From: Streptomyces barringtoniae
GTDB lineage: Bacteria > Actinomycetota > Actinomycetes > Streptomycetales > Streptomycetaceae
DNA: 64,000 nt
Reading direction: 5' to 3'
Assembly (NCBI RefSeq): GCF_020819595.1
Contig: NZ_JAJHNP010000019.1
Span: 62,001-126,000 of the forward strand
Shown here: positions 24,318-33,247 of the stretch, in pieces
Layout of the letters: every line of letters begins with the position of its first letter
Position numbering within the stretch: the first letter of the stretch is position 1
Position numbers and translations under genes: made by a program
Notes under the pieces: model-generated
What the model was told of the DNA's origin: nothing
Database searches by the model: none
Seen by the model: only the letters and a program-made list of their open reading frames with translations

Positions 24318-25264
24318 AACGGAGTCCCGAGCGGGTGGTCGTCCTCGCCCTCGACGGCGTCTACCCCTTCGAGCTGGGCATCCCCAGCCGCATCTTCGGC
24401 GCCGCCGACGGCCGCTACGAGGTGCTGACCTGCACGGTCGACGGCCGTCCGGTGCGCACCAACGCCGACTTCACGATCGGTGTCGAGCACGGCCCGGAGA
24501 TCCTCCGGACGGCGGACACCGTGGTGGTCACCTCGATGCCGCCCGCCCACATCCCCGCCGGGCTGCCGGACGAGGTCGCCGCGGCCCTCGCCCGCATCCG
24601 CCCGGACGCCAGGATCGTCTCGATCTGCACGGCCGCGTTCGTGCTCGCCGAGGCCGGCCTGCTCGACGGCCGCCGGGCCACCACCCACTGGCAGGTGGCC
24701 GACGTGTTCCGCCGCCGCTTCCCGAGGGTGGACCTCGACCCGGACGTCCTCTTCGTCGCCGACGGACGCATCCTCACCTCCGCCGGAGCCGCCTCCGGCG
24801 TGGACATCTGCCTGCACATCGTCCGCACCGACCACGGCAGCGAGCTGGCCAACTCCGTCGCCCGCCGCTGTGTCGTCCCGCCGTTCCGGGACGGCGGCCA
24901 GGCCCAGTACATCGAGCAGCCGGTCCCCGTCAGCGGCGCGGCGAGCACGGCCGCGACCCGTGCCTGGGCCCTGGAGCGCCTGGACGAGCCGCTGACCCTG
25001 TCCGACCTCGCCGGCCACGCCCGGATGAGCCTGCGCACCTTCGCCCGCCGCTTCAACGACGAGGTCGGCCTCAGCCCCGGCCGCTGGCTGATCCAGCAGC
25101 GCGTCGCCCGTGCCCGGCATCTGCTGGAGTCCAGCGACCTGCCGGTGGACCGGATCGCCGCCGAGGTCGGCTTCGCCACCGGCGCCTCGCTGCGCCAGCA
25201 CCTGCACGCCGCGATCGGGGTGTCCCCGCAGGCGTACCGGCGGACGTTCCAGCAGGCCCGCTGA
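24308..25264 (+). CDS. GlxA-family regulator (DJ-1/PfpI-like plus AraC HTH)
   Basis: 318 residues. Residues ~8-180 are a DJ-1/PfpI-like sensor domain (VVVLALDGVYPFELGIPSRI, then SICTAAFVLAEAGLLDGRRA with the nucleophile-elbow Cys). Residues ~220-315 are an AraC-type double HTH (LSDLAGHARMSLRTFARRF, then DRIAAEVGFATGASLRQHL). This is the architecture of AdpA and GlxA. There is no ribosome binding site upstream, consistent with a leaderless start at 24308. Two TGGCA/TGCCA palindromes flank and cover its start, suggesting autoregulation and control of the divergent oxidoreductase. Confidence 0.92.
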   Translation: MHGKRSPERVVVLALDGVYPFELGIPSRIFGAADGRYEVLTCTVDGRPVRTNADFTIGVEHGPEILRTADTVVVTSMPPAHIPAGLPDEVAAALARIRPDARIVSICTAAFVLAEAGLLDGRRATTHWQVADVFRRRFPRVDLDPDVLFVADGRILTSAGAASGVDICLHIVRTDHGSELANSVARRCVVPPFRDGGQAQYIEQPVPVSGAASTAATRAWALERLDEPLTLSDLAGHARMSLRTFARRFNDEVGLSPGRWLIQQRVARARHLLESSDLPVDRIAAEVGFATGASLRQHLHAAIGVSPQAYRRTFQQAR

Positions 25265-25311
25265 ACCGTTCCGGCCGACTGCGGGGAACCCGGATCGGCT
25301 GCGCACGGCCC

Positions 25312-26937
25312 TCACTCGGCGGCGTACACCCGCTCACCCCCCACGTAGGTGAGCGCCACCGCCGTCTCCGCGATCGCCTCCGGAGGCCCGGCGAACGGAT
25401 CGCGGTCCAGCACGACCAGATCGGCGAGCGCGCCGACGGCCACCCGGCCGGTGTCGTCCAGGTGGTTCACGTACGCGGACCCGGCCGTGTACGCCGTCAG
25501 CGCGTCCGCGAGGCCGAGCCGCTCGTGCGGCAGGAACACCGGGCCGCTGCCTCCCGGCTCGACCCGGTTGACCGCGACATGGACGCCCTGGAGCGGATCG
25601 GGGCTGCTCACCGGCCAGTCGCTGCCCGCCGCGAGCCGTGCCCCGGACCGCAGCAGCGCGCCGAACGGATACTGCCACGCGGCCCTCTCCGCGCCGAGGA
25701 AGGGGATCGTCAGCTCGTCCATCTGCGGCTCGTGCGCGGCCCACAGCGGCTGGATGTTGGCGGTGGCGCCGAGCCGGGCGAAGCGGGGCACGTCGTCGGG
25801 GTGCACGACCTGGAGGTGCGCGAGATGCGGCCGGGTGTCGCCCGGCCCGTTCGCGGCGCGGGCCGCCTCGACGGCGTCCAGCGCGTCGCGTACGGCCCGG
25901 TCGCCCAGGGCGTGGAAGTGGCACTGGAAGCCGAGGGCGTCCAACTCGGTGACGTACTTGGGTAGTTGTTGCGGGTCGACGAAGCTCTTGCCGCGGTTGG
26001 CGGTCGCGCACCCGCACCGGTCCAGATAGGGGTCGAGCAACGCGGCCGTACCGTTCTCGGCGACCCCGTCCAGCATCAGCTTCACCGTGCCCGCCCGGAA
26101 CCGCCCGTGGCTCAACGCGGCCCGCTTCTCCACCAGTTCGGGGATCTGCTCGGCCCCGCGTTCCCGGTCCCACCACAGCGCGCCCCGCACCCGGGCGGTG
26201 AGCGAGCCGTCCCGCGCCGCCGTGCGATACGCCTCGGCCGGGTCGTCCATGCCGAGGAAGTCACCGACCAGCGCGTCCTGCCAGGCCGTGATGCCGAGCG
26301 CGTGCAGATGCCGCTGGGCGTGCAGCAGCGCGGCCAGCCGGTCGGCCGGTGTGGCGGGCGGGGTGAGCCGGCCGACCAGCTGCATCGCGCCCTCCTGGAG
26401 CGTGCCGCCCGGCTCTCCGGCGGCGTCCCGCTCGATCCGCCCGTCGGCCGGGTCGGGCGTGTCCCGGCCGATGCCCGCCAGCTCCAGGGCCCGGCTGTTG
26501 ACCCAGGCCCCGTGGTGGTCCCGGTTGGGCAGATACACCGGCCGGTCCGGTACCACCGCGTCCAGCAGCTCCTTCGTCGGCGTGCCGCCCGCGAACGCCT
26601 CCATCGACCAGCCGCCGCCCAGGATCCACTCCCGCTCCGGATGGGCCTCGGCGTACGCCCGTACGGCGGCCACGGTCTCCTCGGCCGTCGTCGTGTCCGA
26701 CAGATCGCACTGTGCCAGTTCCAGGCCCGCCGGCACCGGATGGACGTGCGCGTCCTGGAAGCCGGGCAGCAGCAGCCGTCCGGCCAGGTCGACCACGTCC
26801 GTGCGCGGCCCGGCGAGGTCGCGCAGCTCGTCGTGCCCGACGGCGGTGATCCGGTCCCCGGTGACGGCCACGGCGGTCGCCGTACGGCCGTCCGGAGTGA
26901 GGACGGGGCCGCCGGTGAAGAGGAGGTCAGGGTGCAT
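25312..26937 (-). CDS. YtcJ-like metal-dependent amidohydrolase
   Basis: 541 residues of the amidohydrolase superfamily, amidohydrolase-3 group. The metal motif HxH is in LPGFQDAHVHPVPAG near 65-75, further His are in CHFHALGDRAVRDA, HLAHLQVVHPDD and the Asp in AAGSDWPVSSPDP. The start is the ATG at 26935-26937 with AGGAAAGG upstream. It begins 18 bp after the permease stop and is cotranscribed with it. Together they suggest import and deamidation/hydrolysis of an amino-acid- or amine-like compound (inference); the substrate is unknown. Confidence 0.9.
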   Translation of the reverse strand: MHPDLLFTGGPVLTPDGRTATAVAVTGDRITAVGHDELRDLAGPRTDVVDLAGRLLLPGFQDAHVHPVPAGLELAQCDLSDTTTAEETVAAVRAYAEAHPEREWILGGGWSMEAFAGGTPTKELLDAVVPDRPVYLPNRDHHGAWVNSRALELAGIGRDTPDPADGRIERDAAGEPGGTLQEGAMQLVGRLTPPATPADRLAALLHAQRHLHALGITAWQDALVGDFLGMDDPAEAYRTAARDGSLTARVRGALWWDRERGAEQIPELVEKRAALSHGRFRAGTVKLMLDGVAENGTAALLDPYLDRCGCATANRGKSFVDPQQLPKYVTELDALGFQCHFHALGDRAVRDALDAVEAARAANGPGDTRPHLAHLQVVHPDDVPRFARLGATANIQPLWAAHEPQMDELTIPFLGAERAAWQYPFGALLRSGARLAAGSDWPVSSPDPLQGVHVAVNRVEPGGSGPVFLPHERLGLADALTAYTAGSAYVNHLDDTGRVAVGALADLVVLDRDPFAGPPEAIAETAVALTYVGGERVYAAE

Positions 26938-26955
26938 GATGCCTTTCCTGGTCAA

Positions 26956-28458
26956 TCAGTTGGAGGTGGTGAGCAGCGCGGGGGAGTCGGCGTCGGTGCC
27001 CGCCCCGGTGCGGAAGTACGGCGACCTGCGCCCCCACTTGGCCCACGCGGCCACCGCGAACCCGGACACGATCATCGCGACCGGCATCAGCAGCAGGAAC
27101 CAGCCGTTGTCCGCGCGGAGTTCGAGGTGGTCGGCGGAGGTGTAGAAGGACCAGCCGAGATAGCCGCCGAGGCCCAGCAGGGCCAGCGCGCTGAGCGTGG
27201 GCAGCAGCACCGCCCGGACGCCCTGGCGCCAGTCCTCCCGCAGCAGGGAGCGGAAACGTACGGCGGCCGCGAGCGCGGTGAGCGCGTAGGACAGGGCGAC
27301 GACGATGCCGACGGCGTTCACGATCGCGTCGATCATGTCGGCGAGGCGCGGGATCACCAGCGCGCCCGCCGCCACGACGACGGCCAGCGCCCCGATCAGC
27401 AGCGTCCCGGCCGCCGGGGTCCCGTACCGGGCACTGACCCTGGACCACACCGGTCCGAGGGTACGGTCCCGGCTCATCGCGAACATCCCGCGCGCCGTCG
27501 GGATGACCCCGGCCTGCAGCGAGGCCACCGCCGAGAACATCAGCGCGACGAGCGGCAGCGCGGCCAGCGGCCGGTCGGCCAGCCGGTCCCCGAAGTACGC
27601 GAGCCCCTGCGCGCCGTGACCGGCCAACTCGCCCTGGGAGAGAACCCTTTGGAAGGCGACCGAGCCGAGCAGGAACAGCCCGAGCATCGTGACCAGGGTG
27701 ATGGTCCCGGCCCGGGAGGCGTCCGCCGGGTCCCGCACCTCCTCGTTCACGGTGAACGCCGCCTCGAAACCCCAGTAGCAGAACACGGACAGCAGCAGGC
27801 CCTGCGCCAGCGCGGTCGCCGAGGGGATGGCGAACGGGTCGAACCAGGACAGGCTGAACGAGTGCGGTCCGGTGACGATGCCGTAGCCGCAGAACCCGAG
27901 CAGGACCACGTACTCGAAGACCAGCAGCCCGGTCTGCAGCCGGGCCGCCGTGCGGACACCGGTCACGGCGGTCAGGGTGACGGCCACCAGGGCGACGATC
28001 CCCACCGCCGTCGTCTGCGCGGTCGAGCCGGGATCGAGACCGAGCGAGCCGATCCGGTGCACGCCGGCCTCCCCGGCCAGCTGCAGCAGCGCCGAACCCG
28101 TGACCGCCGTGGTGTAGGCGAGGAAGGCCACGCTCGCCACGAAGTTCACCCAGCCGACCATGAAACCGAGCCAGGGGCTGAGCGAACGGCCCACCCACAC
28201 ATAGCCGTTGCCCGCGTTCGGCTCCACCCGGTTCAGCCGCGAGTAGGCCCCGGCGATGCCGAGGACGGGCAGGAACGCCAGCAGCATGATGGCCGGCAGA
28301 TGCGGGCCGACCACGCCCGCGGTCACCCCCAGCCCGATGCCGATGCTGGTCGTGGCGGCCGTACTGGAGGCGGCGACGGCGACGCCGTCCACCACGCTCA
28401 GGGACCTGCGCAGCTCGGGCCGCGCGGGGGGATCCACTCCCAAGGGTGTCTCGCTCAT
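26956..28458 (-). CDS. APC-superfamily amino acid permease
   Basis: 500 residues with 12-14 hydrophobic helices. Helix 1 has the APC-type substrate motif (VVDGVAVAASSTAATTSIGIG) and helix 3 region N-A-G-N-G-Y-V-W-V-G-R-S. Start: ATG at 28456-28458 (SETPLGVDPPARPELRRS) with CGGAGAA upstream. It is the first gene of a two-gene operon with the amidohydrolase and faces a TetR regulator. It probably imports an amino acid, amine or related nitrogen source. Confidence 0.9.
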   Translation of the reverse strand: MSETPLGVDPPARPELRRSLSVVDGVAVAASSTAATTSIGIGLGVTAGVVGPHLPAIMLLAFLPVLGIAGAYSRLNRVEPNAGNGYVWVGRSLSPWLGFMVGWVNFVASVAFLAYTTAVTGSALLQLAGEAGVHRIGSLGLDPGSTAQTTAVGIVALVAVTLTAVTGVRTAARLQTGLLVFEYVVLLGFCGYGIVTGPHSFSLSWFDPFAIPSATALAQGLLLSVFCYWGFEAAFTVNEEVRDPADASRAGTITLVTMLGLFLLGSVAFQRVLSQGELAGHGAQGLAYFGDRLADRPLAALPLVALMFSAVASLQAGVIPTARGMFAMSRDRTLGPVWSRVSARYGTPAAGTLLIGALAVVVAAGALVIPRLADMIDAIVNAVGIVVALSYALTALAAAVRFRSLLREDWRQGVRAVLLPTLSALALLGLGGYLGWSFYTSADHLELRADNGWFLLLMPVAMIVSGFAVAAWAKWGRRSPYFRTGAGTDADSPALLTTSN

Positions 28459-28534
28459 GGCCGGTTCTCCGCTCGCACCGCGGGGCCCCGGACGGCCCCG
28501 GTGACCGGACATGAAACTGCCGGGGCACTTCACA

Positions 28535-28550
28535 GGTCAACGGTGTTGTC
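28535..28550. promoter_or_regulatory. operator-like repeat between permease and TetR genes
   Basis: GTCAAC-GGT-GTTGTC is an inverted repeat with one mismatch. On the minus strand it contains TTGACC, a good -35 for the permease operon. It lies ~35 bp before the TetR start, a position suited to control of both divergent units by the TetR protein. No precise -10 can be assigned. Confidence 0.4.
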
Positions 28551-28583
28551 ATAAGGTGCCGGGCACACCCCGAGGGAGGCCCC

Positions 28584-29351
28584 ATGACCGACCGAGTCGT
28601 CCCGGCCGCCGCCCGGCAGCGTCGCCGCCCCACCAAACAGGGCGTGATGCTGTCCGAGGAACTGATCGTGGAGACCGCCCTCCGGCTGATCGAGGAGCAC
28701 GGCGCCGACGCGCTCTCCGTGCGCCGCCTCGGCCGGGCCCTCGGCGCCGACCCCAGCTCCCTCTACCGGTACTTCCGGCACACCGACGACCTGATGCTGG
28801 CCATCGCCGACGAGCTGATCGGCCGTACCCTGCGGACCTGGCGGCCGACCGGCGACTGGGCCGCCGACCTGCGCGACCTGGGCCTGCGCATGCACGCCGG
28901 GGCGCTCGCGCACCCCCGGGCGGCGATGCTCAGCGCCCACCGTGTCACCGGGCGCGCCCATGAGATCCAGGCCGTGGAGAGCATCCTCGGCGTCCTGCGG
29001 CCGGCCGGGTTCCCGGACCAGGAGGCGGTGCGGATCTACCACGCGTTCGTCGACCAGGCCCTCGCCTTCGGCGCCCTGGACTCCGCCGGCAGCGCCCTGC
29101 CCCGGGCCGCGCGCGAGGCCGAGGCGGAGGTGTGGCGGAGCACCTACGGCCGGTTGCCCGCCGAGACCCACCCGCACATCGCGGCCACGGCCCCCCATCT
29201 CGTCGCCACCATGCGCTCCAGCTCCTACCCGGCCGCCCTGGAGCTCCTCCTGACGGCCGCCCGGACACGCCTTGATCACCTTCGTGCGGGGACAGGGGGC
29301 CGACGGCCACACTGGACGGGATCCGGATCCCGAGGAGGCCGAACGCCATGA
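28584..29351 (+). CDS. TetR-family regulator (TetR C-terminal class)
   Basis: 255 residues. The HTH lies at about 22-70 (LIVETALRLIEEHGADALSV, RRLGRALGADPSSLYRYFRH). The C-terminal ligand domain (ADLRDLGLRMHAGALAHPRA) resembles TetR proteins of the tetracycline-repressor C-terminal class. Start: ATG at 28584 with GAGGGAGG upstream. It probably represses the divergent permease-amidohydrolase operon. Its TGA overlaps the ATG of the downstream FMN-binding gene (ATGA), so the two are translationally coupled. Confidence 0.9.
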   Translation: MTDRVVPAAARQRRRPTKQGVMLSEELIVETALRLIEEHGADALSVRRLGRALGADPSSLYRYFRHTDDLMLAIADELIGRTLRTWRPTGDWAADLRDLGLRMHAGALAHPRAAMLSAHRVTGRAHEIQAVESILGVLRPAGFPDQEAVRIYHAFVDQALAFGALDSAGSALPRAAREAEAEVWRSTYGRLPAETHPHIAATAPHLVATMRSSSYPAALELLLTAARTRLDHLRAGTGGRRPHWTGSGSRGGRTP

Positions 29352-29818
29352 CCCCACCGCCCGCCCGCACCGCCGCAGAGCGCAAGAAGGACACCCTCCA
29401 CCGGCTGGAGAACGACGTCGACGTGTGGGTCGCCACCGCCGGCCCCGACGGCGCCGCCCCCTACCTCGTGCCGCTGTCCTTCGTGTGGGACGGCGCCACC
29501 CTGCTGATCGCCACCCCGGCCGAGAGCCCCACCGGCCGCAACCTCGTGTCCACCGGCCGGGCCCGCCTCGGCCTCGGCCCGACCCGGGACGTCGTCGTGA
29601 TCGAGGGCACCGTCCAGTCGGTCACCCCGGAGGACCTCCCCGAGGAGGACGCCGAGGTCTTCGCCGGCAAGACGGGCTTCGACCCCCGCCAACTCTCCAA
29701 CCGCTACCTGTACTTCAGGGTCCTCCCACACCGCGTGCAGGCGTGGCGCGAGGAGAACGAACTACGGGGCCGGGAGCTGATGCGCGACGGGGAGTGGCTT
29801 CCCGTCACCACCGGCTGA
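29348..29818 (+). CDS. pyridoxamine-5'-phosphate-oxidase-like FMN/F420-binding protein
   Basis: 156 residues of the split-barrel flavin-binding fold: DVDVWVATAGPDGAAPYLVP, FVWDGATLLIATPAESPTGR, then RARLGLGPTRDVVVIEGTVQ. Such proteins bind FMN or F420 and reduce or oxidise small molecules. The ATG overlaps the TetR stop, so expression follows the regulator. A GCCCC/GGGGC hairpin follows immediately. Confidence 0.85.
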   Translation: MTPPPARTAAERKKDTLHRLENDVDVWVATAGPDGAAPYLVPLSFVWDGATLLIATPAESPTGRNLVSTGRARLGLGPTRDVVVIEGTVQSVTPEDLPEEDAEVFAGKTGFDPRQLSNRYLYFRVLPHRVQAWREENELRGRELMRDGEWLPVTTG

Positions 29819-29819
29819 G

Positions 29820-29836
29820 GCGCCCCGAAGGGGCAC
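29820..29836. repeat. GCGCCCCGAAGGGGCAC hairpin
   Basis: A stem of CGCCCC/GGGGC(A) type with GAA loop, directly after the stop at 29818. It belongs to the same short palindromic family as 59422-59438 and is probably the terminator of the TetR-PPOX transcript. Confidence 0.5.
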
Positions 29837-29868
29837 GACGCATCCGCGGCCAGGTACGGCCCGCATCC

Positions 29869-30168
29869 CTACGGCGCCGGCCTGTCAGCCACCGGCCACA
29901 CGCCGGTGGACCGGGCAATGGCCTTCGCGCCGGTACGGTTCACCGCACTGCGCACCACGGCGAAGATCGCCCCCTGCACCGCCGCGGCCAACAGGATCTC
30001 CCCCCATCCCCGGTCCTGGTCCAGCGCGTCCGGCGCGTCCTCCTCGTGCCGGAGCGCCATCCAGGCCTTCCGGAAGGCGATACCGGCCAGCGCACCGCTC
30101 GCCCAGCTGAGCGCGAAACCGATCGGCTGGTAGACGAAGGGGAGCTTCTTCTTCTTTGTCCTGCCCAT
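29869..30168 (-). CDS. DUF4235 membrane protein
   Basis: 99 residues. A Lys-rich start (GRTKKKKLPFVYQPIGFALS) leads into a hydrophobic helix (SWASGALAGIAFRKAWMAL), and a second amphipathic or membrane segment (ILLAAAVQGAIFAVVRSAV) ends in N-R-T-G-A-K-A. This is the DUF4235 pattern common in actinobacteria. Function unknown. It follows the Xi-class GST-like gene by 28 bp on the same strand; the GGTGACAC stretch in between contains a usable ribosome binding site, so cotranscription is likely. Confidence 0.85.
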   Translation of the reverse strand: MGRTKKKKLPFVYQPIGFALSWASGALAGIAFRKAWMALRHEEDAPDALDQDRGWGEILLAAAVQGAIFAVVRSAVNRTGAKAIARSTGVWPVADRPAP

Positions 30169-30196
30169 GTGTCACCTCTTCCTCGTCGGACGGCCC

Positions 30197-31216
30197 TCAT
30201 GCGGGCCGTCCCTCGGGGGCCACCCGTTCGCCGGGGGGCACCGGACCCGGTGGCGTACCGTCCCCGAACGGCCGTCCGCCCAGCTCCTCGCGGTGGTGCG
30301 GAGCCGACCAGCCGGAGAGATCGGGACCGAGCGGGACGATGCCGGTGGGGTTGATGCCGGTGTGCACCTGGTAGCAGTGCCGCTTGATGTGGTCGAAGTC
30401 GACGGTGTCACCGGACCCGGGCGTCTGGAACAGATCCCGGGCGTACACCCACAGCACGGGGTTCTCCGTCAGCTCCCAGCGGTTGCACTTGAAGTGGCCG
30501 TGGTAGACGGCGTCGAATCGGACCAGCGTCGTGAACAGCCGGATGTCTGCTTCCGTGAGGGTGTCGCCGACCAGATACCGCCGCCCGGCCAGCCGGCCGG
30601 CGATCAGTTCCAGCCGCCGGAAGACGCCCGCGCACGCCTCCTCGTACTCCTTCCGGCGCGTGGCGAACCCCGCCCGGTACACGCCGTTGTTCACGTCCTC
30701 GTACACCTCGGCCATCACCCGGTCGATCTCCGCGCGCCGGCCGGCCGGGTACAGGTCGGGTGCGCCGGTGCGGTGCAGGGCCGTCCACTCGGTCGCCGGG
30801 TCGAGGGTGAGCCGCTGGTGGTCGTTGGTGACCAGCCGTCCGCTGGGCACGTCCACGACCGCGGGCACGCTGACCCCGCCCGGATGCCCGGCCTCGCGCC
30901 GGTCGTAGGCCTCGCTCAGGAACCGGATGCCGAGCACCGGGTCCCGGCCGCCCGGGTCCAGGGTGAACGGCCAGCTGCGGTCGTCCTGGACCGGATCCGC
31001 GACCGCCGTCGACAGCCCGCCCTCCAGGCCCAGCAGCCGACGCGAGATCACCGCCCGGCTCGCCCACGGACAGGCGCGCGAGACCACCAGCCGGTAACGG
31101 CCCTCCTGCACCGGCCGGCCGTCCCGGCCGTCGGCGGTGATCCGGTCCGTGAAGTGGCTCCCGGACCGGGTGAACGTCTGGTGGCCGTAGGCGCGGTTGC
31201 CGTCGCCGCCGTCCAT
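30197..31216 (-). CDS. Xi-class glutathione transferase-like hydroquinone reductase
   Basis: 339 residues of the Xi-class (glutathionyl-hydroquinone reductase, ECM4/YqjG) family. The active-site Cys is in VVSRACPWASRAVISRRL, and the family's second-domain signature is DIRLFTTLVRFDAVYHGHFK, followed by HCYQVHTGINPTGIVPLGP. Xi enzymes remove glutathione from aromatic rings. Streptomyces make mycothiol rather than glutathione, so the natural thiol here is probably mycothiol. Start: ATG at 31214-31216 with GAGGAGG upstream; the frame is open further upstream without support. Confidence 0.9.
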   Translation of the reverse strand: MDGGDGNRAYGHQTFTRSGSHFTDRITADGRDGRPVQEGRYRLVVSRACPWASRAVISRRLLGLEGGLSTAVADPVQDDRSWPFTLDPGGRDPVLGIRFLSEAYDRREAGHPGGVSVPAVVDVPSGRLVTNDHQRLTLDPATEWTALHRTGAPDLYPAGRRAEIDRVMAEVYEDVNNGVYRAGFATRRKEYEEACAGVFRRLELIAGRLAGRRYLVGDTLTEADIRLFTTLVRFDAVYHGHFKCNRWELTENPVLWVYARDLFQTPGSGDTVDFDHIKRHCYQVHTGINPTGIVPLGPDLSGWSAPHHREELGGRPFGDGTPPGPVPPGERVAPEGRPA

Positions 31217-31314
31217 GTCTCCTCCTCGCCGCCCGGTGGTCCCCGGCACACGCGTTCCCCGTTTTCCGCCGTCCGCACGGTGTGACCGGCCCGCTCGGGG
31301 GCAGTCGGCGTTGA

Positions 31315-32331
31315 GTGAGCGGGACATCATCCGAGGGCAAGCGCAGCGGTGAGCAGGGCCGTGGGACGCCCGGCACGGACGCCAGGGCCGACCGGCACAC
31401 CAAGGTCACCGTGCTGGTGGCGCTCGCCGCCAACCTGGTGATCGCCGTGGCCAAGGCCGTCGGCGGTGTCCTCGCCGGCTCGCCCGCGCTGTTGTCCGAG
31501 GCCGCGCACTCCGTCGCCGACAGCTTCAACGAGGTTTTCCTGCTGGCCGCGCTGCGCCGCAGCCGCCGTCCCGCGGACCGGCGGCACCCCTTCGGCTACG
31601 GCAAGGAACGCTTCTTCTGGTCCCTGCTCGCCGCGGTCGGCATCTTCGTCATGGGCGGCTGCTTCTCCTTCTTCCAGGGCGCCGAGGCGCTGCGTCAGGG
31701 CACCGAGGAGAAGTTCAGCGGCTATGTGGCGGGTCTGGTCGTGCTGGGCGTGGCCCTGGTCGCCGAGGGCGCCTCGCTGCTGCGGGCCCTGCACCAGGTG
31801 CGCCGGCAGGGCGGCGGGCCGGGCGGGCTGAGCGACCCGGCGCTGCGCACGGTGGTCGCCGAGGACGGCACGGCGGTGCTCGGCGTGACGCTCGCCCTCG
31901 CCGGGATGGGCCTGCACATGGTGACCGGACAGGTCGCCTGGGAGGCCTCAGCCTCGCTGGCGATCGGCGTCCTGCTGGTGTACGTCGCCTACCGGCTCGG
32001 CCGCGAGGCCCGCGACCGGCTCATCGGCGAGGCCGCCGACCCGGAGCTGAGCGGCCGGATCCGCTCGCTGCTGCGGGCGCAGCCGGAGATCGACAGCGTC
32101 GAGGCGCTGTTCACGATGAAGATGGGCCTCGACTCCACCTTGGTGGCCGCCCGCATCGACCTGGTGCCGGGGCTGGACAGCGAGCGGGTGGAGGAGGTCG
32201 CCGTACGCATCAAGCGGTCCCTGGCCCGGATGTGTCCCGAGGCCGACCAGATCTTCCTGGACGTGACCGACCGGCCGGCGGGCGAAGCACGAGAGAGCCC
32301 CGCCGCGACGGGGGAACGCGGCGGGGCCTGA
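31315..32331 (+). CDS. cation diffusion facilitator (CDF) metal transporter
   Basis: 338 residues with six hydrophobic helices. The TM2 metal-site motif is LSEAAHSVADSFNEVF (HxxxD). The TM5 partner is EDGTAVLGVTLALAG with Glu/Asp in place of the classical HxxxD, as in one CDF subgroup. The RRHPFGYGKERFFWSLLA loop is typical. A ~80-residue cytoplasmic C-terminal domain follows (PELSGRIRSLLRAQPEIDSV). It exports a divalent cation such as Zn2+, Mn2+ or Fe2+ by proton antiport. GTG at 31315 is the start, with a weak ribosome binding site. The last codons overlap a strong terminator. Confidence 0.9.
   Translation: MSGTSSEGKRSGEQGRGTPGTDARADRHTKVTVLVALAANLVIAVAKAVGGVLAGSPALLSEAAHSVADSFNEVFLLAALRRSRRPADRRHPFGYGKERFFWSLLAAVGIFVMGGCFSFFQGAEALRQGTEEKFSGYVAGLVVLGVALVAEGASLLRALHQVRRQGGGPGGLSDPALRTVVAEDGTAVLGVTLALAGMGLHMVTGQVAWEASASLAIGVLLVYVAYRLGREARDRLIGEAADPELSGRIRSLLRAQPEIDSVEALFTMKMGLDSTLVAARIDLVPGLDSERVEEVAVRIKRSLARMCPEADQIFLDVTDRPAGEARESPAATGERGGA
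32297..32327 (+). terminator. strong hairpin overlapping the CDF stop
   Basis: GCCCCGCCGCG and CGCGGCGGGGC form a perfect 11-base-pair stem with a 9-base loop. The stem lies inside the last ten codons and ends two bases before the stop, so the CDF tail (TGERGGA) is encoded by terminator sequence. Confidence 0.8.
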
Positions 32332-32409
32332 CGCACGGGTGCCCGTCCCGAGACGGCTTCACACCTTTGCGGCGCGGATTTTCCCGAATCCGACGGTACC
32401 CGGCGCGAA

Positions 32410-32859
32410 TCAGCTCTCGTCGAAGGGCTCCAGCACGAAGACGGGGATCTCCCGCGACGTCTTCTTCTGGTAGTCGGCGTACGGCGGGTACGCGGCGACG
32501 GCCCGCTCCCACCACCGGGCCTTCTCCTCACCGGTGACCTCACGGGCCCTCATGTCCCGCTTGACCGGCCCGTCCTGCAGCTCGACGTGCGGATCGGAGG
32601 TGATGTTGAAGTACCACACCGGGTGCTTGGGTGCGCCGCCCTGCGAGGCGACCACCGCGTACCGCCCCTCGTGCTCCACCCGCATCAACGGCGTCTTGCG
32701 GATCTTCCCGCTCTTCGCACCCCGGCTGGTCAGCACGATGACCGGCATCCCCGTGTCCATCAGCGTGGTGCCCTTCGTCCCACCGGAGCTCTCGTACAGC
32801 TCGACCTGCTCGCGCACCCACTGCGTCGGGCTGGGTTCGTACTCGCCCTCAAGAGGCAT
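32410..32859 (-). CDS. deazaflavin (F420)-dependent nitroreductase family protein
   Basis: 149 residues. The Ddn-type signature is present: MPVIVLTSRGAKSGKIRKTP, then LMRVEHEGRYAVVASQGGAP and HPVWYFNITSDPHVELQDG. The start is the ATG at 32857-32859 (PLEGEYEPSPTQWVREQ) with AAGGGGA upstream. The family uses reduced F420 to reduce nitro compounds, quinones or other small molecules. It is convergent with the CDF gene. Confidence 0.9.
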   Translation of the reverse strand: MPLEGEYEPSPTQWVREQVELYESSGGTKGTTLMDTGMPVIVLTSRGAKSGKIRKTPLMRVEHEGRYAVVASQGGAPKHPVWYFNITSDPHVELQDGPVKRDMRAREVTGEEKARWWERAVAAYPPYADYQKKTSREIPVFVLEPFDES

Positions 32860-33159
32860 GGGATCCGTCCCCTTCGTCGGTCCAACAGCTGTCTGCCACC
32901 GGCATTCAACACCCCGGGCCCCGCAAATCATCCGTACCGCGGTCCGCTTGGGCCGACGGGGCGACGACCGCCGACTGCTGCGCGGGAGGCGGCCAGGGCG
33001 AGGTGGCATCCGGCAGACGGCCCGCCCGGCCGCCCGTGCCCGTGCGGCCCGCCGCGCCCTGCGCCCTGCACCTGACCGTGCGGGGCGCTCCGGCCTGCGG
33101 AACCATGGGTACGAGGACGGTCTCGCCGCGGACACGTGCCGCACCCCGGCCGGAATCCA

Positions 33160-33231
33160 TCCCTCCGACCGCTCGTCTTCGGCCAGATCACCCACATCGC
33201 CGAACTGGCCGAACTTCCGGTCGACCCATAG
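33160..33231 (+). pseudogene. possible gene remnant in the P450 upstream gap
   Basis: The gap 32860-33290 holds no intact gene. A short frame ending in TAG at 33229-33231 reads PLVFGQITHIAELAELPVDP, which looks like a genuine protein C-terminus (similar in feel to flavin-reductase-like tails) but has no start: upstream the frame breaks at 33073 and the sequence is low complexity. It may be the tail of a decayed gene. The stop overlaps the 19-base palindrome that precedes the P450 gene. Confidence 0.2.
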
Positions 33232-33247
33232 ATGCCCGGGGCATCTA
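33229..33247. promoter_or_regulatory. 19-base palindrome before the P450 gene
   Basis: TAGATGCCC and GGGCATCTA are perfect 9-base arms around a single G. The site lies 44 bp upstream of the P450 ATG, where a repressor site would be expected. The regulator is unknown; the nearest TetR gene (34754-35398) has its own, different palindromes. Confidence 0.6.
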
